A DNA stretch of 5,994 nucleotides from Oscillospiraceae bacterium (GCA_003512525.1 DOQG01000005.1:39812-45805), one strand, 5' to 3'. Counted from the stretch's first letter, positions 1 to 5,759 are shown. The notes: generated by a model not told the origin, from the letters alone. A program made the numbers and translations.

Positions 1-99
1 AGCGAACCCGAGAAGTGCTATCCTGCAAACAGAATTATCGGTAGCCTGCTATCTACGGTATAACAGAAACATACCAAAGGCAACCTTTCTCCTCATATC
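1..99. other. Left-edge intergenic stretch or end of an unseen gene
   Basis: No gene can be assigned here. Read on the minus strand the stretch holds several small adjoining stem-loops: AAAGG/CCTTT (76-88), GGTAT/ATACC (57-75), GTAG/CTAC (41-56) and a two-part helix CCGA/TCGG around ATTCTG/CAGGAT (8-41). Stems this short are common by chance. On the plus strand two frames are open from the window edge, one to a TAA at 61-63 and one to a TGA at 107-109, so the tail of a plus-strand gene from the left is possible. I recognise neither peptide. The region could be intergenic, the start of a structured RNA on the minus strand, or a gene end. Confidence 0.3.
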
Positions 100-140
100 A
101 AAAAAATGAGCCGTGCGCACTATCTTTGCGTTTCGACTCA
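100..140 (-). terminator. Intrinsic terminator after khpA
   Basis: Read on the minus strand, the arm TGAGTCG (140-134) pairs with CGGCTCA (113-107) over seven pairs, one of them G-U. An inner stem CGCA/TGCG (130-127 with 119-116) is nested inside. Seven T residues (106-100) follow directly. This is the classic stem plus U-tract of a Rho-independent terminator, and it lies about 50 nt beyond the khpA stop codon, so it should end the ylxM-ffh-rpsP-khpA transcript. A second upstream arm, TGAGCCG at 195-189, which includes the khpA stop codon, can pair perfectly with the same 3' arm. Confidence 0.7.
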
Positions 141-152
141 CTTTTTCTTTTT

Positions 153-174
153 GGGTTGTGTTACAACCCCTTTT
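153..174 (+). terminator. Possible plus-strand terminator hairpin
   Basis: GGGTTGT (153-159) and ACAACCC (163-169) form a perfect 7-bp stem around a GTT loop. CTTTT and more T-rich sequence follow on the plus strand. In plus orientation this looks like an intrinsic terminator for a convergent gene lying left of the window, but no such gene is visible. On the minus strand the flanks are A-rich, so there it would only be a stable hairpin in the khpA 3' untranslated region. Confidence 0.35.
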
Positions 175-192
175 GTGTCTTTACCGTGCGGC

Positions 193-426
193 TCAGTCGA
201 TCTCAACCATAACCCTCTGATTGTATCTTACTGCGCCTGCGCGCATAATGGTGCGGATAGCCTTGGCTATTCTGCCCTGCTTGCCTATTACACGTCCCAT
301 ATCATCGGGAGCAACGTGCAGATGATAAACAACAGTTCCGTCCTCTTTGGGCTCATCAACTGTTACCCGGATGGCGGACTTGTCATCTACAAGGTCTTCC
401 ACCATAGCGATAAGCAATTTTTCCAT
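193..426 (-). CDS. khpA: KhpA, KH-domain RNA-binding protein
   Basis: This 77-residue protein is a single type II KH domain, the usual size for KhpA (YlqC in Bacillus). In Firmicutes KhpA is known to bind RNA, often with KhpB, and to affect cell-division and envelope genes. The diagnostic GxxG loop is visible as G48-K-Q-G51 within GRVIGKQGR, followed by the expected helix IAKAIRTIMRAGA and the last strand RVMVEID. The N-terminal MEKLLIAMVEDLVDD is also typical of the family. The ATG at 426 has an AAGGA ribosome binding site (434-438) seven bases upstream. The gene starts 25 nt after the rpsP stop, so the two are very likely co-transcribed and khpA is the last gene of the transcript. The stop codon TGA lies inside a possible arm of the downstream terminator. 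In many Firmicutes rimM, trmD and rplS follow khpA, but they do not follow within this window. Confidence 0.95.
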   Translation of the reverse strand: MEKLLIAMVEDLVDDKSAIRVTVDEPKEDGTVVYHLHVAPDDMGRVIGKQGRIAKAIRTIMRAGAVRYNQRVMVEID

Positions 427-451
427 TTTATTTTCCTTTCAGAAACAGCGA

Positions 452-691
452 TTACTTTTCAGCTGCGATCTTGAGAAGCTTCTTAACTGTGTCTGTGGGC
501 TGAGCGCCGTTAGCAAGCCACTTATCAGCCTTTTCCTTATCGATCGTTACAACAGAGGGTTCCTTTGTAGGATCGTAGTAACCGATCTCTTCAATGAAAC
601 GGCCATCTCTGGGGTAGCGTGAATCTGCAACCACAACTCTGTAGAAAGGAGCCTTCTTAGCGCCCATACGTCTTAATCTGATCTTTACCAT
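452..691 (-). CDS. rpsP: 30S ribosomal protein S16
   Basis: The product has 79 residues, normal for bacterial S16, a small-subunit protein that binds 16S rRNA and helps assemble the 30S body. The family signature is clear: MVKIRLRRMGAKKAPFYRVV at the N-terminus, then ADSRYPRDGRFIEEIGYYDP and a middle section WLANGAQPTDTVKKLL. I chose the ATG at 691 because the mature family start is MVKIRL and a GAGGTG ribosome binding site lies at 698-703, six bases upstream. An in-frame GTG at 700 would add three residues (MNK), but it sits inside that binding site. The gene follows ffh after a 92-nt gap and precedes khpA by 25 nt, the usual order in Firmicutes. Confidence 0.96.
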   Translation of the reverse strand: MVKIRLRRMGAKKAPFYRVVVADSRYPRDGRFIEEIGYYDPTKEPSVVTIDKEKADKWLANGAQPTDTVKKLLKIAAEK

Positions 692-783
692 TTTGTTCAC
701 CTCATAAAAAATTTAAAGTTTTAGTTTTTATAATCAAAGTGTATTGTCAAACACCATGAATTACCTGTATTTACATAGCAAAC

Positions 784-2151
784 TTACATCGGGAAGCCGC
801 CCATGCCGTTCATTCCTCCCATGCCACCCATGGGGAATTTCGGAAATTTACGCTTTTTACCGCCCTTAAGTCCCATCTGCTTCATCATCTTCTGCATACC
901 TTCAAACTGTTTGAGAAGCTGATTTACATCTTCGACCTTTGTGCCGCTGCCCGCCGCAATTCTGCGCTTACGCTTGGCATCGATAATTGAGGGCTTTTCG
1001 CGCTCTTTTTTTGTCATTGAAGAAATTATAGCCTTAGTGCGGTACATTCTGCGCTCGTCTATATCCTCTTCCTTGACCTTGCCCGCTACACCGGGGATCA
1101 TCTTTATAAGAGATGAGATGCTTCCCATCTTCTCGATCTGTTCAAACTGCGCGTACAGGTCGTTCATATCGAACTTGTTTTCCTGCAGACGCTTTGCGAG
1201 CTTTTCCTGCTCCTTCTCATCAACATTTATCTTAGCCTTTTCGATGAGTGAAAGCACATCGCCCATGCCGAGTATTCTGTCAGCCATACGGTTGGGGTGG
1301 AACTGCTCAAGGTCGTCTGTCTTCTCCCCGACACCTGCAAACTTAATCGGTTTGCCCGTAACGGAAAGGACTGACAGAGCCGCACCGCCTCGTGTATCGC
1401 CGTCCAGCTTTGTAAGGATAACGCCTGTAATGTCAAGCATATCGTTGAACGATTTTGCAACGTTTACAGCATCCTGACCGGTCATAGAGTCAACAACAAG
1501 CAATATCTCATTCGGCTGAACCTCAGCCTTTATGTCTTTCAGCTCGTTCATCAGGTCCTCATCTATATGCAGACGACCTGCCGTATCAAGAATTACAACG
1601 TCAAAACCGTTGTCCTTCGCATACTTTATTGACTCTTTTGCTATCTTCACGGGATTTGTCTGTCCCATCTCAAACACATGTGCATCAACCGAAGCGCCTA
1701 CTACCTTCAACTGATCGATAGCGGCAGGACGGTAAATATCACAGGCTACTAAAAGCGGTCTTCTGTTCTGCTTTTTTAGATACTTTGCGAGCTTTGCGGT
1801 ATGAGTAGTTTTACCTGCACCTTGCAGACCGCACATCATAATAACGCACGGAGGCTTTGACGGGAAATCGATCCTTGCCGTATCCGTACCCATAAGCTTT
1901 ATCAGCTCATCATGTACTATATCTATAACCTGCTGTGCGGGAGTAAGGCTGTTCATGACCTCACTGCCGACTGCACGCTCGCTTACTTTTCCTACGAAGT
2001 CCTTTACGACCGGGAAGCTGACATCCGCTTCAAGCAGTGCCATCTTGACCTCTCGCATAGCTTCCTTTACATCTTTTTCATTCAGCTTACCGTGATTTTT
2101 CAGCTTGCCGAATACTTTTCCGAGCTTGTCCGAAAGTCCTTCAAATGCCAT
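784..2151 (-). CDS. ffh: Signal recognition particle protein Ffh (SRP54)
   Basis: Ffh is the GTPase of the bacterial signal recognition particle. It binds SRP RNA and signal sequences on translating ribosomes and docks on FtsY at the membrane. At 455 residues it has the normal length. In order: the N-terminal four-helix domain (about 1-95); the GTPase domain with P-loop GLQGAGKTT (108-116), DIYRPAAIDQL (138-148), DTAGR (189-193), TKLDG (247-251) and GVGE (273-276); and the methionine-rich M domain (about 300-455). The RNA-binding helix-turn-helix is IIDAKRKRRIAAGSG (389-403) followed by VNQLLKQF. It has Lys393 where the family usually has serine (A-S-R). The tail is Gly/Met rich (MGGMGGMNGMGG). 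The ATG at 2151 has AGGAGG (2159-2164) seven bases upstream. The gene lies 22 nt after ylxM. SRP RNA and ftsY are not in the window. Confidence 0.98.
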   Translation of the reverse strand: MAFEGLSDKLGKVFGKLKNHGKLNEKDVKEAMREVKMALLEADVSFPVVKDFVGKVSERAVGSEVMNSLTPAQQVIDIVHDELIKLMGTDTARIDFPSKPPCVIMMCGLQGAGKTTHTAKLAKYLKKQNRRPLLVACDIYRPAAIDQLKVVGASVDAHVFEMGQTNPVKIAKESIKYAKDNGFDVVILDTAGRLHIDEDLMNELKDIKAEVQPNEILLVVDSMTGQDAVNVAKSFNDMLDITGVILTKLDGDTRGGAALSVLSVTGKPIKFAGVGEKTDDLEQFHPNRMADRILGMGDVLSLIEKAKINVDEKEQEKLAKRLQENKFDMNDLYAQFEQIEKMGSISSLIKMIPGVAGKVKEEDIDERRMYRTKAIISSMTKKEREKPSIIDAKRKRRIAAGSGTKVEDVNQLLKQFEGMQKMMKQMGLKGGKKRKFPKFPMGGMGGMNGMGGFPM

Positions 2152-2173
2152 CAGCCAACCTCCTTATCACAAA

Positions 2174-2512
2174 TTATAATGTATTCTTTATATTCTCAAT
2201 AAGAGCTTTCATTTTATCTTTTTCTGCGGCACTGCCGACACTCTTATCGGTAAGTGCTGTCAGTTCATCGCATAAATCGCAGACCCTGCGGTATTTTTCC
2301 GCAAAGCCGAGGGTTTCTTCAAGCTGTGTAAGATACTCCTCAGAGGTTCGGATGCACTTGTGAACACCCTGTCTTGTGATACCCATATTCTCGGCAATCT
2401 CCGAAAGCGACAGATCCTCGTCATAATAAAGGCTGAGAGTATCATATTGCTTCTCGGTAAGCATACTGCCATAGGTATCGAGCAGTATCGCATTTTCGAT
2501 ATTCTTTGACAT
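2174..2512 (-). CDS. ylxM: YlxM family DNA-binding protein of the SRP operon
   Basis: This 112-residue protein belongs to the YlxM/p13 family. It has a sigma-70 region 4-like helix-turn-helix at about residues 18-55, seen in LTEKQYDTLSLYYDEDLSLS and IAENMGITRQGVHKCIR, then a charged helical C-terminal half (about 56-112). YlxM is almost always encoded just before ffh. In streptococci it is reported to bind SRP components and stimulate the SRP GTPase; here that role is inferred from family and position. I chose the ATG at 2512, which starts MSKNIENAILLD, because AAAGGAG lies seven bases upstream. An in-frame ATG at 2554 would add 14 residues that do not look like the family and has no ribosome binding site. 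It is the first gene of the four-gene transcript. Confidence 0.92.
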   Translation of the reverse strand: MSKNIENAILLDTYGSMLTEKQYDTLSLYYDEDLSLSEIAENMGITRQGVHKCIRTSEEYLTQLEETLGFAEKYRRVCDLCDELTALTDKSVGSAAEKDKMKALIENIKNTL

Positions 2513-2616
2513 TTTGCCGCTCCTTTGTCTGTCCGTATTCCCGGTAACAGTCATACGAACTTAAGCGATTTACCGCCGGCTTACAAGCCTTAAATCTCAC
2601 AAACCTTTTTATTGTG

Positions 2617-2629
2617 CCGTTTTAAACGG
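2617..2629. repeat. CCGTTT-T-AAACGG palindrome
   Basis: This is a perfect inverted repeat with 6-bp arms around one base, just downstream of the ylxM promoter in the divergent region. It resembles the ACCGATTTAACGGT site at 2731-2744 inside the kinase promoter: both have CCG and CGG arms flanking an A/T-rich core. It may be an operator for a regulator not encoded in the window, or a hairpin in the ylxM leader. Confidence 0.35.
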
Positions 2630-2653
2630 TGTAATGCTGTTTTGGTTTACACC
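2628..2653. repeat. GGTGTAA-N12-TTACACC inverted repeat
   Basis: These are perfect 7-bp arms (2628-2634 and 2647-2653) separated by 12 bases. They lie at the very start of the predicted ylxM leader, 3-11 bases downstream of the ylxM -10 box. The repeat could fold as the first RNA hairpin of the leader or act as a protein site blocking early elongation. It shares two bases with the neighbouring CCGTTT palindrome, so the two helices compete at the junction. Confidence 0.4.
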
Positions 2654-2663
2654 CACCTGATAT

Positions 2664-2692
2664 ATTATACACAAAGACCACCGCTTTGTCAA
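2664..2692 (-). promoter_or_regulatory. Sigma-A promoter of the ylxM operon
   Basis: Read on the minus strand, TTGACA (2692-2687) and TATAAT (2669-2664) are separated by exactly 17 bp. Both hexamers match consensus perfectly, so strong constitutive transcription is expected, fitting a ribosome and SRP operon. The predicted start is near 2657. Confidence 0.88.
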
Positions 2693-2698
2693 GTAAAA

Positions 2699-2715
2699 TA
2701 TGAAAATTTCTCATA
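2699..2715. repeat. TATGA-N7-TCATA inverted repeat between divergent -35 boxes
   Basis: The arms lie at 2699-2703 and 2711-2715, with a GAAA-A-TTTC palindrome overlapping at 2702-2710. The element sits in the 28 bp between the -35 boxes of the two divergent promoters. That is a natural place for a regulator or UP-element-like A/T tract, but the sequence is A/T-rich and chance is possible. Confidence 0.25.
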
Positions 2716-2720
2716 AATAC

Positions 2721-2749
2721 TTGACTGCAAACCGATTTAACGGTATTAT
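2721..2749 (+). promoter_or_regulatory. Sigma-A promoter of the sugar kinase gene
   Basis: TTGACT (2721-2726), 17 bp, TATTAT (2744-2749): one mismatch to consensus in each hexamer. Predicted transcription starts near 2756, leaving a leader of about 22 nt. The spacer contains ACCGATTTAACGGT (2731-2744), an ACCG/CGGT inverted repeat touching the -10 box, a position suited to a repressor. Confidence 0.8.
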
Positions 2750-2777
2750 ATACTCATAACCGAAAGGAGAGATCACT

Positions 2778-3572
2778 ATGATAATAACAACTCTGACCTG
2801 TATGTGCGTTGACATATTCGATAATACGATAATGCCCGGAGGCGAATCGCTCAATTTCGCCGCAACAATATCACGGCTTACAGATGCACAGGTCTATATA
2901 ATCGGCGCTGTCGGAAATGACATTTACGGTAAAACCGTCCTTGACAGCATAAAAAACTTTAATATCGACAAAACCCATATCAGAACCGAAAACGGAAACA
3001 CCGCCTCAAACCGCACCTATCTCACTTCCGACGGCGACCGTTATTATAAAGACGATTCGTGGAACGGAGGAGTTTTCTCGGAGTTTACCCTTTCCGAGTC
3101 TGACAAGCAATTATTGCATTCTTCGGATATGGTACATACCACCTTTTCCGGACCGAATTTCAGCGATGTTATAACCTGTTGCCGTGAAAAGCGTTTCCCT
3201 CTTTCTGTTGACTTTGATATTTGCAGAGATTTTGATACGATAGAGAAATACCTTGACTGCATATCCCTTTTGTTTATAAGCGGTGATGAACCTACGCTTG
3301 AAAAAGCGAAACGGCTCTCCGCAAAATATCCCGACACTATATTCATTGTAACGCTCGGCAAAAACGGAAGCACCGCCTTTTCAAAAGGCACGGCTTATCA
3401 TTGTGCCACCGCCGAGGTATCCGAAGTAACAGATACCACCGGTTGCGGCGACAGCTATCAGGCTGGCTTTATAGCAAGCTATCTTTCTGACAAAAACATA
3501 GAAACGGCTATGAGCAAAGGCTCGCAGACAGCCGCAGAAACGCTTTCGTTCATCGGAGGATTCAGATATTGA
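2778..3572 (+). CDS. PfkB-family sugar kinase, fructoselysine 6-kinase-like
   Basis: This 264-residue protein is a carbohydrate kinase of the PfkB/ribokinase family, which moves phosphate from ATP to a sugar or sugar-like hydroxyl in the cytoplasm. Visible marks are the substrate-side GG motif PGGESLNFAATISRL (20-34), VGNDIYG (45-51), the ATP-site strand IVTLGKNGS (190-198) and the signature DTTGCGDSYQAGF (219-231) with catalytic base Asp225. The short length, the CVDIF start and the VTLG.NGS and DT.G.GDS blocks resemble E. coli FrlD (261 residues) more than full-length ribokinase, so an Amadori-product or related substrate is a guess. FrlD has GGN where this protein has GGE. AAAGGAG at 2763-2769 lies eight bases before the ATG. 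The gene stands alone, with its own promoter and a terminator three bases after the stop. No transporter, deglycase or regulator is adjacent. Family confidence is high, substrate confidence low. Confidence 0.88.
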   Translation: MIITTLTCMCVDIFDNTIMPGGESLNFAATISRLTDAQVYIIGAVGNDIYGKTVLDSIKNFNIDKTHIRTENGNTASNRTYLTSDGDRYYKDDSWNGGVFSEFTLSESDKQLLHSSDMVHTTFSGPNFSDVITCCREKRFPLSVDFDICRDFDTIEKYLDCISLLFISGDEPTLEKAKRLSAKYPDTIFIVTLGKNGSTAFSKGTAYHCATAEVSEVTDTTGCGDSYQAGFIASYLSDKNIETAMSKGSQTAAETLSFIGGFRY

Positions 3573-3575
3573 AAT

Positions 3576-3605
3576 ACGGCGGAAAAGCAAAAGCTTTTCC
3601 GCCGT
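3576..3605. terminator. Shared bidirectional terminator between kinase and GH3 genes
   Basis: ACGGCGGAAAAGC (3576-3588) and its exact complement (3593-3605) form a perfect 13-bp stem with an AAAA loop. It lies three bases after the kinase stop and seven bases after the stop of the converging GH3 gene. The plus-strand side is followed by CATTATTTTATAT and the minus-strand side by ATTTCAATAT. Neither is a clean U-tract, but the plus side is the richer. It probably ends both transcripts. Confidence 0.8.
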
Positions 3606-3612
3606 CATTATT

Positions 3613-5688
3613 TTATATACTCACCTCGACAGATACGCACTTGCCGCCATACAGCTTTTCGCTTAGCTGTGTCGGCTGTGTGAAGCCTGCGTACAGCGTA
3701 TATCTGCCGCTTCTCACCGCTCTTGCGCCGTTATCGTCAACCGTTTCAAACGCACTTTCCGGAATATTGACATTTATCGTCCTGCTTTCCCCGTCAAACA
3801 GCGAAACACGTTCAAATGCACAAAGACTGTGATTTTTTACCCCGTTTTCGCTCTTTATATAGACCTGCAAAACGTCCTCCGCACTTCTGCTTCCCGTATT
3901 GGTAACATTAACGGTCAGCATATTGTCCTTGTACGAAATATCCCCGCATTCAAAGTGCGAATAGGTAAGGCCATAGCCGAACGGATAAAGCACGTTGCTT
4001 TCATCGTCACAGAAGCGATATGTCCTGTTCTTCATTGAATAGTCGGTGAAATCGGGTAACATATCCGCTGATTTATAGAACGTGACCGGAAGCTTGCCGG
4101 AAGGCGAAACCTCCCCGAAAAGTATCTCGGCAAGCGCCTTGCCGCCGTACTGACCGGGATACCATGCATTGATAAGCGCATTACCCTCAAATTCAGTATT
4201 TACACTGCTTCCCGCCGCAAGAACTATTATAATAGGCTTCCCGGTGTTTTTAAGCTTTTGCAGCAGCACACGCTGTACCTCCGGCAGTCTTAAATCGGGC
4301 TTATCCCCGGATGCAAACTCATTTCCTGTGTCGCCCTCCTCACCCTCAAGAGTAGCGTCAAGTCCTACACATACAACAGTAACATCTGCCGCTTCACAAG
4401 CCGCGACCGCCTCGGCATATCTGTCGCCGGGGAGCGCAAGTCCCTGCGTCCTGTCGCGGAAAAGCTGACAGCCCTCCGCATAATATACCCTGCCGTCAAA
4501 CGCGTCCTGTATTCCCTCAAGGAACGTAACGCTTCTGTCTGGCGTACCGTTATAGTTTCCGAGCAACGCCGCACGGCTGTCTGCATTAGGACCGATCACC
4601 GCTATTGAGCTTATCTTGTCACGATCAAGCGGCAGTATACCGTCATTATGCAACAGCACCATTGACTTTTCAGCCGCTTCAAGTGACAGCGCCTTGTTGC
4701 TGTCGCAGGCGATAATATCAAACGGCAGGTCGTCAAATTCGTTATCGTCAAGCTGTCCGAGCCTTATTCTTGTGCGCAGAGCATGAATGCAGGCAGTCCT
4801 TATATCTTCCTTTGTTATAAGACCCTCTTCAAGCGCCGCAAGTATATGGAGATAAGTATTTCCGCAATTGACATCACAGCCGGCTTTAAGCGCCATAGCC
4901 GCCGACTGCGGTGCAGTATCGGTAATTTTATGTGTTGTATGAAAGTCCCTTATCGCCCAGCAATCCGACACGAAATAGCCGTCAAAGCCCCACTCACGGA
5001 GCTTTTCCATAAGCTTTTCAGACGCGCACGCAGGCTCGCCGTTTACCCTGTTATAAGCACCCATTACGCCCTCGACATTTGCCTCTTTGACAAGCGCTTT
5101 AAATGCCGGCAGATAGGTTTCTTCCATGTCCTTTTCAGTTGCCTTGGCATCAAACTCATGGCGCAGTGACTCCGGACCGCTGTGAACTGCAAAATGCTTT
5201 GCACACGCGGCGGCTCTGATGTATTTTTCTTCTCCCTGTATACCCTTTACGAAGCTCACACCGAGCCTTGAAGTCAGGTACGGATCCTCGCCGTAGGTTT
5301 CATGCCCTCTGCCCCAACGCGGGTCACGGAATATATTTATGTTCGGTGCCCACAAGGTTAGACCTTTGTATATGTCGGTATCACCGTGCTTTTTCGCACT
5401 GTTGTACATTGCCCTCGCTTCTGTGGAAATCACCTCACCGACACGATACATCATATCCTTGTCGAAAGCCGCAGCAAGTGCGATAGCCTGCGGAAAAACC
5501 GTAGCCGTGCCTGCTCTCGCCACTCCGTGCAGTCCCTCATTCCACCAGTTATAAGACGGCAGACCCGCTTTTTCGATCAGCGGCGCGTCATATTTCAGCT
5601 GCTGTGCCTGCTCTTCCGTTGTAAGCGTATCAGTAAGTGCTGCTGCTCTTTCATAAGCCGAAAGATTTTTGTCTTTATATTTTTCCAT
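3613..5688 (-). CDS. Glycoside hydrolase family 3, beta-xylosidase/beta-glucosidase-like
   Basis: This 691-residue retaining exo-glycosidase should release terminal beta-linked sugars, probably xylose or glucose, from oligosaccharides. The N-terminal barrel (about 20-310) shows YNWWNEGLHGVARAG (46-60), FPQAIALAAAFD (65-76), the RDPRWGRGHETYGEDP block (121-136) and AKHFAVHSG (163-171). The catalytic nucleophile is expected at Asp242 in GYFVSDCWAI. The second domain (about 335-540) carries the likely acid/base glutamate in LEGEEGD (447-453; E448, E450 or E451). A fibronectin III-like domain closes the protein (about 585-691, with DVLQVYI and LCAFERVSLF). There is no signal peptide, so it likely acts in the cytoplasm on imported oligosaccharides. 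The NWWNE-LHGVARAG form is typical of xylosidase-type GH3 proteins, but specificity is not certain. The ATG at 5688 has AAGGAG (5695-5700) six bases upstream. It is a single-gene unit with its own promoter. Confidence 0.93.
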   Translation of the reverse strand: MEKYKDKNLSAYERAAALTDTLTTEEQAQQLKYDAPLIEKAGLPSYNWWNEGLHGVARAGTATVFPQAIALAAAFDKDMMYRVGEVISTEARAMYNSAKKHGDTDIYKGLTLWAPNINIFRDPRWGRGHETYGEDPYLTSRLGVSFVKGIQGEEKYIRAAACAKHFAVHSGPESLRHEFDAKATEKDMEETYLPAFKALVKEANVEGVMGAYNRVNGEPACASEKLMEKLREWGFDGYFVSDCWAIRDFHTTHKITDTAPQSAAMALKAGCDVNCGNTYLHILAALEEGLITKEDIRTACIHALRTRIRLGQLDDNEFDDLPFDIIACDSNKALSLEAAEKSMVLLHNDGILPLDRDKISSIAVIGPNADSRAALLGNYNGTPDRSVTFLEGIQDAFDGRVYYAEGCQLFRDRTQGLALPGDRYAEAVAACEAADVTVVCVGLDATLEGEEGDTGNEFASGDKPDLRLPEVQRVLLQKLKNTGKPIIIVLAAGSSVNTEFEGNALINAWYPGQYGGKALAEILFGEVSPSGKLPVTFYKSADMLPDFTDYSMKNRTYRFCDDESNVLYPFGYGLTYSHFECGDISYKDNMLTVNVTNTGSRSAEDVLQVYIKSENGVKNHSLCAFERVSLFDGESRTINVNIPESAFETVDDNGARAVRSGRYTLYAGFTQPTQLSEKLYGGKCVSVEVSI

Positions 5689-5701
5689 ATTGTTCTCCTT
5701 A

Positions 5702-5717
5702 AAAAGCCGATGCTTTT
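5702..5717. repeat. AAAAGC-CGAT-GCTTTT inverted repeat in the GH3 leader
   Basis: These are perfect 6-bp arms around four bases, between the predicted transcription start (near 5724) and the ribosome binding site (5695-5700). It may be a weak mRNA hairpin beside the binding site or an operator for a LacI-type repressor, which would suit a glycosidase gene. No such regulator is in the window. Confidence 0.3.
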
Positions 5718-5730
5718 GCCTGTTTTTTTG

Positions 5731-5759
5731 ATTGTAACATAATCACGTCCCGATTTCAA
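5731..5759 (-). promoter_or_regulatory. Sigma-A promoter of the GH3 gene
   Basis: Read on the minus strand, TTGAAA (5759-5754) and TACAAT (5736-5731) are separated by 17 bp, with one mismatch to consensus in each hexamer. The predicted start, an A near 5724, gives a leader of about 36 nt before the ATG. Confidence 0.82.

Larger units (their letters stand above)
2513..2657 (-). promoter_or_regulatory. Structured 5' leader of the ylxM-ffh-rpsP-khpA transcript
   Basis: About 145 nt separate the predicted transcription start (near 2657) from the ylxM start. On the minus strand the leader can form several adjoining helices: GGTGTAA/TTACACC (2653-2628), CCGTT/AACGG (2629-2617), CACAA/TTGTG (2616-2598), GGCT-TGTA-AGCC (2589-2578) and CGGTAA/TTACCG (2575-2542). 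No T-rich tract follows any of them, so there is no obvious attenuator, and the ribosome binding site looks unpaired. I recognise no known riboswitch or ribosomal-protein leader in it. It may be a regulatory leader or just a long untranslated region; some of the inverted repeats could instead be DNA operator sites. Confidence 0.4.

Noticed and set aside
1..99. tRNA or tmRNA end suggested by GGGTTCGCT at the left edge of the minus strand
   Set aside because: No acceptor or anticodon arm can be fitted to the adjoining sequence.
106..474. Open frame on the plus strand opposite khpA
   Set aside because: It is antisense to a clear KH-domain gene, has no ribosome binding site, and its peptide resembles no family I know.
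692..700. Upstream GTG start for rpsP (three extra residues)
   Set aside because: The GTG is part of the GAGGTG ribosome binding site, and S16 proteins begin MVKIRL.
692..783. Internal promoter between ffh and rpsP (TTGACA with TATAAA)
   Set aside because: The two boxes are only 12 bp apart on the minus strand, and no good -10 box lies 16-18 bp from TTGACA.
941..1477. 178-codon open frame on the plus strand inside ffh
   Set aside because: It lies wholly opposite the Ffh GTPase and M domains and shows no start signal; it is a shadow of ffh codon usage.
2513..2554. Upstream in-frame ATG for ylxM (14 extra residues)
   Set aside because: There is no ribosome binding site at 2554, while the ATG at 2512 has AAAGGAG at ideal spacing and gives the family-like N-terminus.
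2628..2653. BirA-type biotin operator reading of the GGTGTAA/TTACACC repeat
   Set aside because: The right half resembles GGTTTACA, but the left half and the spacing do not match the BirA site, and no biotin genes are nearby.
2513..2657. Known riboswitch in the ylxM leader
   Set aside because: I could not match the conserved cores of the TPP, cobalamin, c-di-GMP or THF classes.
3044..3391. Minus-strand open frame opposite the sugar kinase
   Set aside because: It is antisense to conserved kinase sequence, with no ribosome binding site and no recognisable motif.
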